This document shows positions 59,071-64,000 of a DNA stretch of 64,000 nt, in pieces (position 1 is the stretch's first letter; every line of letters begins with the position of its first letter). A program made the translations under genes and the position numbers. The notes under the pieces are model-generated. The model had not been told where the DNA came from and ran no database searches. It saw only the letters and a program-made list of their open reading frames with translations. Location of the stretch: contig NC_088302.1 in NCBI RefSeq assembly GCF_032854445.1, positions 27,493,080 through 27,557,079 of the forward strand, written 5' to 3'. This DNA is from Liolophura sinensis (taxonomy: Eukaryota > Mollusca > Polyplacophora > Chitonida > Chitonidae).

Positions 59071-60011
59071 CAGGGGATTAAACGCTCTCTCCTCGCTCTC
59101 TACCTTTCACTTTACATCACTTCTAACCAAAACCTGAAACAATTTTACAGTATTACAGAATACTGATAAAACAGTTCCGCGGGAGGAGACAAGTGATGAA
59201 GCAAAGCCTAAACAAGCCTACGTGCCTCTCACATGCTCCAAAGGTGAAGCTTTTCTACTGATTGCAGTGATGTAAAGCGAGAGCGGCACATGCGCTGTAA
59301 TGAATATGTCCAGTATCTAGACCCTTGTTACCTCCCCTGTGCTAACAATATAGGGTCTAGTACTGACTACCTCCATTGATCAACTTTCCGCTGTTTCATT
59401 GGCTGAGGCACTCTCTAGTCAGTGGCGCTACATTTCAAATTTAAAACTGCCAGGGAGAGAGCAATTGCTTGAGAATTCTCCATTTAGAAGCATTACTGTT
59501 CCATGATATCACCTGTGCGAGGATACTGCGTCTTGTTTTCGCAGCGTGGGAATCTCTTCTAGGTTAGACACATGTGACGGATATGTAGGCCTACGTGAAC
59601 ATGATGGACAACACAATCTTGACAACCCCACGAAATGTAATTGAAGCAATTTTTCCTTCCTTTGCCACATTCTGTTGGCAAATTAATACAGCAATGCCAT
59701 CCAAACACACCTTCAGACAATTCACCCGTTTGGGTTACAGGAAATTAAATTTTGCATATATTATTGTAAGACTTATTGCACAGATTTGCACAGACTTATT
59801 TTAGATTCAGGGAAAGATGTTAAGTCACGGGAGGATGAATCTGATAACGACAATAGGCTACTGATAGCTGTACGTTGTATGGCCATATGTCTGTAAGAGA
59901 TTCCCCAAAGACTTGGTCCATAAATAGCTGACCTGTTAGCGAAAACGAGACTGTCATGATTTGAAGAGAGATTTACAAACAGGCTATCAGAAAGCTACCT
60001 CGGATGCAAAT
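59071..60011. other. No recognised gene (0.9 kb)
   Basis: A 69-codon plus-strand frame at 59595-59804 has no recognisable content. Confidence 0.35.
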
Positions 60012-60206
60012 GGCGGTGTAGTGACCTTGACAATGCATGCCAATCGGGTCAAGCAATCGGCATAATACTTCAGTGGGGCAGCTCCTTGGCGGCAAGGGCT
60101 TGCCTTTCACAATTGAGAAGGTACAGTATATGTACACACACCCAGTGACTCCCCGTCGTCATATGGAAAATTGTTAACTACGACGTTAAAACCAAACATA
60201 CATACT
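60012..60206 (+). repeat. SINE family C, copy 2
   Basis: Reads CGGCATAATACTTCAGTGGGGCAGC ... CACACACCCAGTGACTCC ... CGTCGTCATATGGAAAATTG and ends TTAACTACGACGTTAAAACC followed by (AAACATACATAC). The 3' end GTTAAnTACGACGTTAAA is shared with family B at 47140-47175. Confidence 0.75.
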
Positions 60207-60424
60207 TTTTGTATGTACTACTTGTTCAATTGTTTGACCCATGTTTCTTTTCGCTCCATGTTCTTCCTTTTATTATCGTAATTATTATCCTTTGTAATTA
60301 TTATTAATGTAATTATTGTTTCAATGTTTTAATTATAGTTATTAGCAGTGGTATTTTTGATTAAAAATTGCAGTTGTAGTAGTTTCACATGTTGCACTAT
60401 TGGCTGTACTGTATTAAAATAGGC

Positions 60425-60765
60425 AGCGGATCGTGTTGTTTTTAGTGGTAAGACGCGCTTGGCCTTCAATCGCAACAATACAAGAAGTGTGGGTTCAGAA
60501 CCGGATAGGAAATTTGTAGATCCTCCACTCTTACTCTTTGTGGGGCCTTGGTCGCAAAAAGCGGTAAACGACGCTCGTGTGTGACTTTGTGCAGTCTAGC
60601 GTTCGTTGAAGATCACTTGTCTTCCACCAATGTTATGTCCAAATCGTTGGAAAGTTCGTTAGTAACTTGTCATAGCCCTCCGGTTTTTGCCATGAACTCC
60701 GGTTGCCTCTTCCGGTTAAAGTGACCGCCATGGTATATATGAAAAATTCTTGAAATTGTCAAATG
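60425..60765 (+). repeat. SINE family D with V-domain-like centre
   Basis: A tRNA-like head (GTGGTAAGACGCGCTTGGCC as A-box, GGGTTCAGAACC as B-box) is followed by a unique body. A segment CCGGTTTTTGCCATGAACTCCGGTTGCC and GTGACCGCCATGGTATATATGAAAAATTCTTGAA resembles the V-domain and 3' unit of family A. The body matches 3840-4135. Confidence 0.65.
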
Positions 60766-60952
60766 AATCAGATGAATTAATACGTGAATACAATGTACAA
60801 TGAAATCTGTATGTCATTGTATTTTCGACTTGTTTTATAAACAGACTTGCAGGTGGGTGTAATTGCGTCATTTGTGAATCCTCCCAAAGAGTTTTGTACT
60901 TGAGTTTGTTTATTATAACCTGTTTTATATTAGTATACATATATTATCAAGC

Positions 60953-61110
60953 CCGGGGGAAACCCACGACAAATCTGCAGGTTGCTGGCAAACCTTGCCA
61001 TGTACGACCGAACATGAAGTCAGCATGAGCTGGGTTTGACCTCCTCGCGACCGCACTGGTTAGAGGTTCATGAACACTGCTGGCGCATTAACCACTCGGC
61101 CACGGAGTGT
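60953..61110 (-). repeat. V-SINE lacking its 3' end
   Basis: The plus strand reads GCCCGGGGGAAACCCACGAC ... GCAGGTTGCTGGCAAACC ... GCGACCGCACTGGTTAGAGG ... CGGCCACGGAG. This is the V-domain and the tRNA-like head of a minus-strand copy. The tail half is missing, probably by deletion. Confidence 0.8.
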
Positions 61111-62035
61111 TTAAAAAAACAGTTTGAATGCAGAAGGACTAGAAATTTGCATCAATCTATACTTCTAAGTTAATTGGATTTATGTTTCTGAGTATATGTG
61201 TTAAAATGCAAGTTCAGAAAAAAATAAAGAATTTTTTAAAGATTGTATGTCAGTTTATGTGATAATTGAATGCTTTGATACACATTTTATGAAGACAGTA
61301 CCAATAATTTATTATATTTGTTATACGAGTCGAACGGTTTAAAGGACAAGACTGTATAAAAATGAAGTGAGCATCAGGAGAAATACTATTAAAACATATT
61401 AAAATATGTTTTAATATAAATTAAAAACGAAATGACAGTGCTAATCTCCTCTGACGTTTGCATTTGCTTTTTTTAAGAATCTTAGCCTTCATTTTCAGGG
61501 AGTATTAGTATTCAGCGAATGTGTACATAGCGAAGAGGGAAATTTGTCCATCTTGCAGCATTAATAAAGATCTTTGCCGCACAAATAAGTAAATGGATTT
61601 ATTTGCATGTTATTTATTTCATTGATTTAGATTACCTCTGTAAGATTTGCTCGTGCTTGACAAATATTTGTAATTTTTTGTAACAGCCCTTGCCAGAATC
61701 ATAAAGTTTACGTAGGGAAGTTTTAACTCCATTAGTACATTCGTTACAGTTTGAATCATTCTTAATATTACAATGAAAAGAAACCCTTTACATGAAAAAA
61801 TATTATGGTATAAATTGACAATGAGCTGTTTAATTTTGTTTTCCAATGGTAATTTATGGAAATGACTACGGCTTTTGAAAGGTCTAACACTGGTCAAATC
61901 GTCTACGTCTTTGGTTTTGATAATTTGATAAAAAAATCTTGATTTCTCTGGGCATGTTGCAAGAGGTTTTGTCTAATATCAGGACATCACTATTTAAAAG
62001 TGAGTGAATGCGTTCTTGGGTTTAAAGTTGCACTT
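61111..62035. other. No recognised gene (0.9 kb)
   Basis: AT-rich. A perfect palindrome TTAAAACATATTAAAATATGTTTTAA lies at about 61390-61415. A 92-codon minus frame at 61619-61897 shows no domain. Confidence 0.35.
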
Positions 62036-62275
62036 TACAATTTTTCAGTCATATGATGACAAAGGAGTCCTTTGAGTGCATGTACGTGTAATGTGCCTCC
62101 TTGTTGCAGGACGGATTTTCATCGCTCTTTATGCAGTGCTGCTTCACTGAGACGACTTACCGAAGGCATTATACTGATTACTGATTATACTGAACGCTAA
62201 TCGAGGAAGCTACAAATTCCTCCTCTAAGGTCTTAGGTGTGACCTGGCTCTAGCATGTTAATTGTCCAGGATTTC
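62036..62275 (-). repeat. SINE family B, minus-strand copy
   Basis: The plus strand reads AATTTTTCAGTCATATGATGACAAAGG, GTGCCTCCTTGTTGCAGGACGG, GTGCTGCTTCACTGAGACGACTTACC and GGTCTTAGGTGTGACC. This is the reverse complement of the family B body at 46880-47150. The extreme 3' tail and the A-box end are eroded. Confidence 0.8.
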
Positions 62276-64000
62276 CCCCAAACAGCCTGAGTACCTTAAT
62301 ACATGTATATGTGTTGCTGAGCGACTACTAGACATTACCATATCGCAAACTGCTCTGTACGGAAGTGATCACTGAAAGCCATTCGTAATGACTGCTTGGA
62401 AGGCGTTTAACTCGCAGGCAGTTCCAGTTGCTTTTTGGGTTTATCATTGTTTGTATACGAGAGGGTACTCATATGAATAAAAGAATTCAACGAATCCACG
62501 GTATTCAAGAGTCGTCGAAATTTCGAGTTGAGATTTCCTGTGTTAAAGATCCATGTAAAACTAAAGTTTAAGTTTTAAGTTTTAAAACTTGTTTAACACG
62601 AAAAATTCGACAACGTTCTACTGTGAAAAAAACAGTGTACTATAAGCGCAGTATATGTACTATAAGTACATTCCTACAGTGATACATGTCTTCACCAATA
62701 TGTCAACCACTGATACGCCCATAAACGTAAACCATTGGCAATTCTGTTCACGCAGAAGAACGCTGTCACAAGAAGATGATAGACCACATGTAATTATTTG
62801 CAATGAGGTCACTAACTGAAATAATAAATGCACTTTCTTGATCATAGGTTAATGTTCTCAATGGAAAGACGATCACCACCCTCCGCAATTGACTGAATAG
62901 TAAATATTTAATTTCCTAACATGGATATAACGTAAAATAAAAGTGTCTAAAGAGTGAGACGGCCATCTTTTACTCTTCTAATACGTAGGCGATGATTGTC
63001 ACATGATGAGTGACATGACACATCAGTATTTCTTTCCAGAAGTCTCACCAGTCCTATATGAGACACAATACTATACACTGCCGTTCTGTGTGGTATATCC
63101 AATTAGATTTGGAGTCGCACTCGAAATCTTTACCTCCTATTCAATCAGATTTTCCGGAAATGTAAATATCTGTTCCGGTTGTTTGTTTAATGAAATTCTT
63201 CATAACTCGAGTGTCTCAATAAACGTCGATGCCAGTTTCTAAGTTGATGGTGGTGTACGTGATGCTGGGTCCCTGGTTTGCCCTGGTTTCCGATCACCTC
63301 GAAGGTTAATGGGGCATAGAGCTATAATGCGGTGCTGGGAGGATCCGGTTTGAACGAGGGACTATCATCAGCGATAGGTGAATAATGGAGTCTTTTCATT
63401 CCACAGACTTCAGAATTATAAGCCTCTATTTCACACAAAAACGGCTATTAAGGCACTGGAGATGTCCTTGACAAAGAACTACAAGTACAGGTGGGGTGCA
63501 GTATGTTTATTATTTGCAATTCAATATATCATGCAAGCACGTATAGATGCTAGTGAAGCATGAAACAGGCAAGAATAACTTGCAATTATCTTTATTTACG
63601 TAGCGAATTTAAGAGAACCCTCACCTTTCATGTTCAAGTAAGGCGACGTAACCACGTGTACTCAAGCGCAGTGAACTGACCACATTTACTTATGTACATT
63701 ACCTGTACCTTACATTTTGATCCAACGTGGCAAAGGGAGGGGTTAAGGTGCTTACATTTAAATGCCTAAATCCACGAAACCCAGGTCCAGTTCCACTGTC
63801 ACACATTTCCCAGTTCTCTGGGTTTTTGGGGGCTTAGTGGCAATCAGCGTTCAGTGGTGCTCTGTTGTATACATATATCTAATCCATCATTAAGAGTAAA
63901 TGTATGTTCTACATCGTACTGATAGGATAGAGGAAATCATCCGCTGTTCATCACGTATAAACAGCAAATGACCGGTTCTGACTTGTTGTAACGTTTAATT
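62276..64000. other. No recognised gene (1.7 kb)
   Basis: Open frames at 62660-62845 (-), 63003-63242 (+, 79 codons) and 63378-63563 (+) show no recognisable domains. Nothing else is supported up to the window end. Confidence 0.35.

Overview
The window looks like a piece of a marine lophotrochozoan genome, most probably a mollusc. It is AT-rich, with no operons or long intact genes. Coding information appears only as short exon-like islands with splice signals. At least eleven copies of a V-SINE-type element (tRNA-like head, conserved centre, tail ending in AAATAAATAAA) are scattered through it, and elements of this kind (RUDI and relatives) are typical of molluscs. Three further SINE-like families and decayed Harbinger, mariner, LINE and other retroelement proteins complete the picture.

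The one convincing host gene is on the minus strand at 11049-11451. It is the terminal exon of a secreted cystine-knot growth factor of the neurotrophin/Spaetzle superfamily, with a clear 3' splice site, a Lys-Arg processing site and cysteine spacing close to that of NGF. Its upstream exons (signal peptide, prodomain) were not identified. Weaker exon candidates lie at 6692-6903, 23805-24031 (minus), 49578-49761, 51117-51260 (an N-terminal signal peptide) and 55616-55750. None has a product I recognise.

Layout: 0-9 kb holds SINE copies and a Harbinger transposase fossil. 9.1-9.8 kb is a degenerate ~35-bp tandem array. 11-13 kb holds the neurotrophin-like exon and a retroelement reverse transcriptase fossil. 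13-36 kb is mostly unrecognised AT-rich DNA with SINEs, a mariner fossil (20.3 kb), an inverted repeat pair (21.1-22.1 kb), two degenerate minisatellites, a second copy of the same RT fossil (28.7-29.3 kb) and a perfect 26-bp-stem hairpin (34.7 kb). 37.0-45.8 kb is a cluster of four minisatellites with 53-, 27-, 24/25- and 33-bp units, also containing a SINE fragment and a 569-bp non-autonomous DNA transposon flanked by TTAA. 46-64 kb is again sparse: SINEs, a 57-bp triplication, a diverged tandem duplication (57 kb) and a LINE reverse transcriptase fossil cut by a SINE (58.1-59.1 kb).

The longest open reading frames (255-427 codons) all lie in the minisatellites. They arise because the repeat units lack stops in several frames, not because of selection for protein. 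No operon-like or multi-gene system is visible. The most interesting points are the neurotrophin-like exon, the minisatellite cluster with its possible common origin, and the well-resolved transposon fossils.
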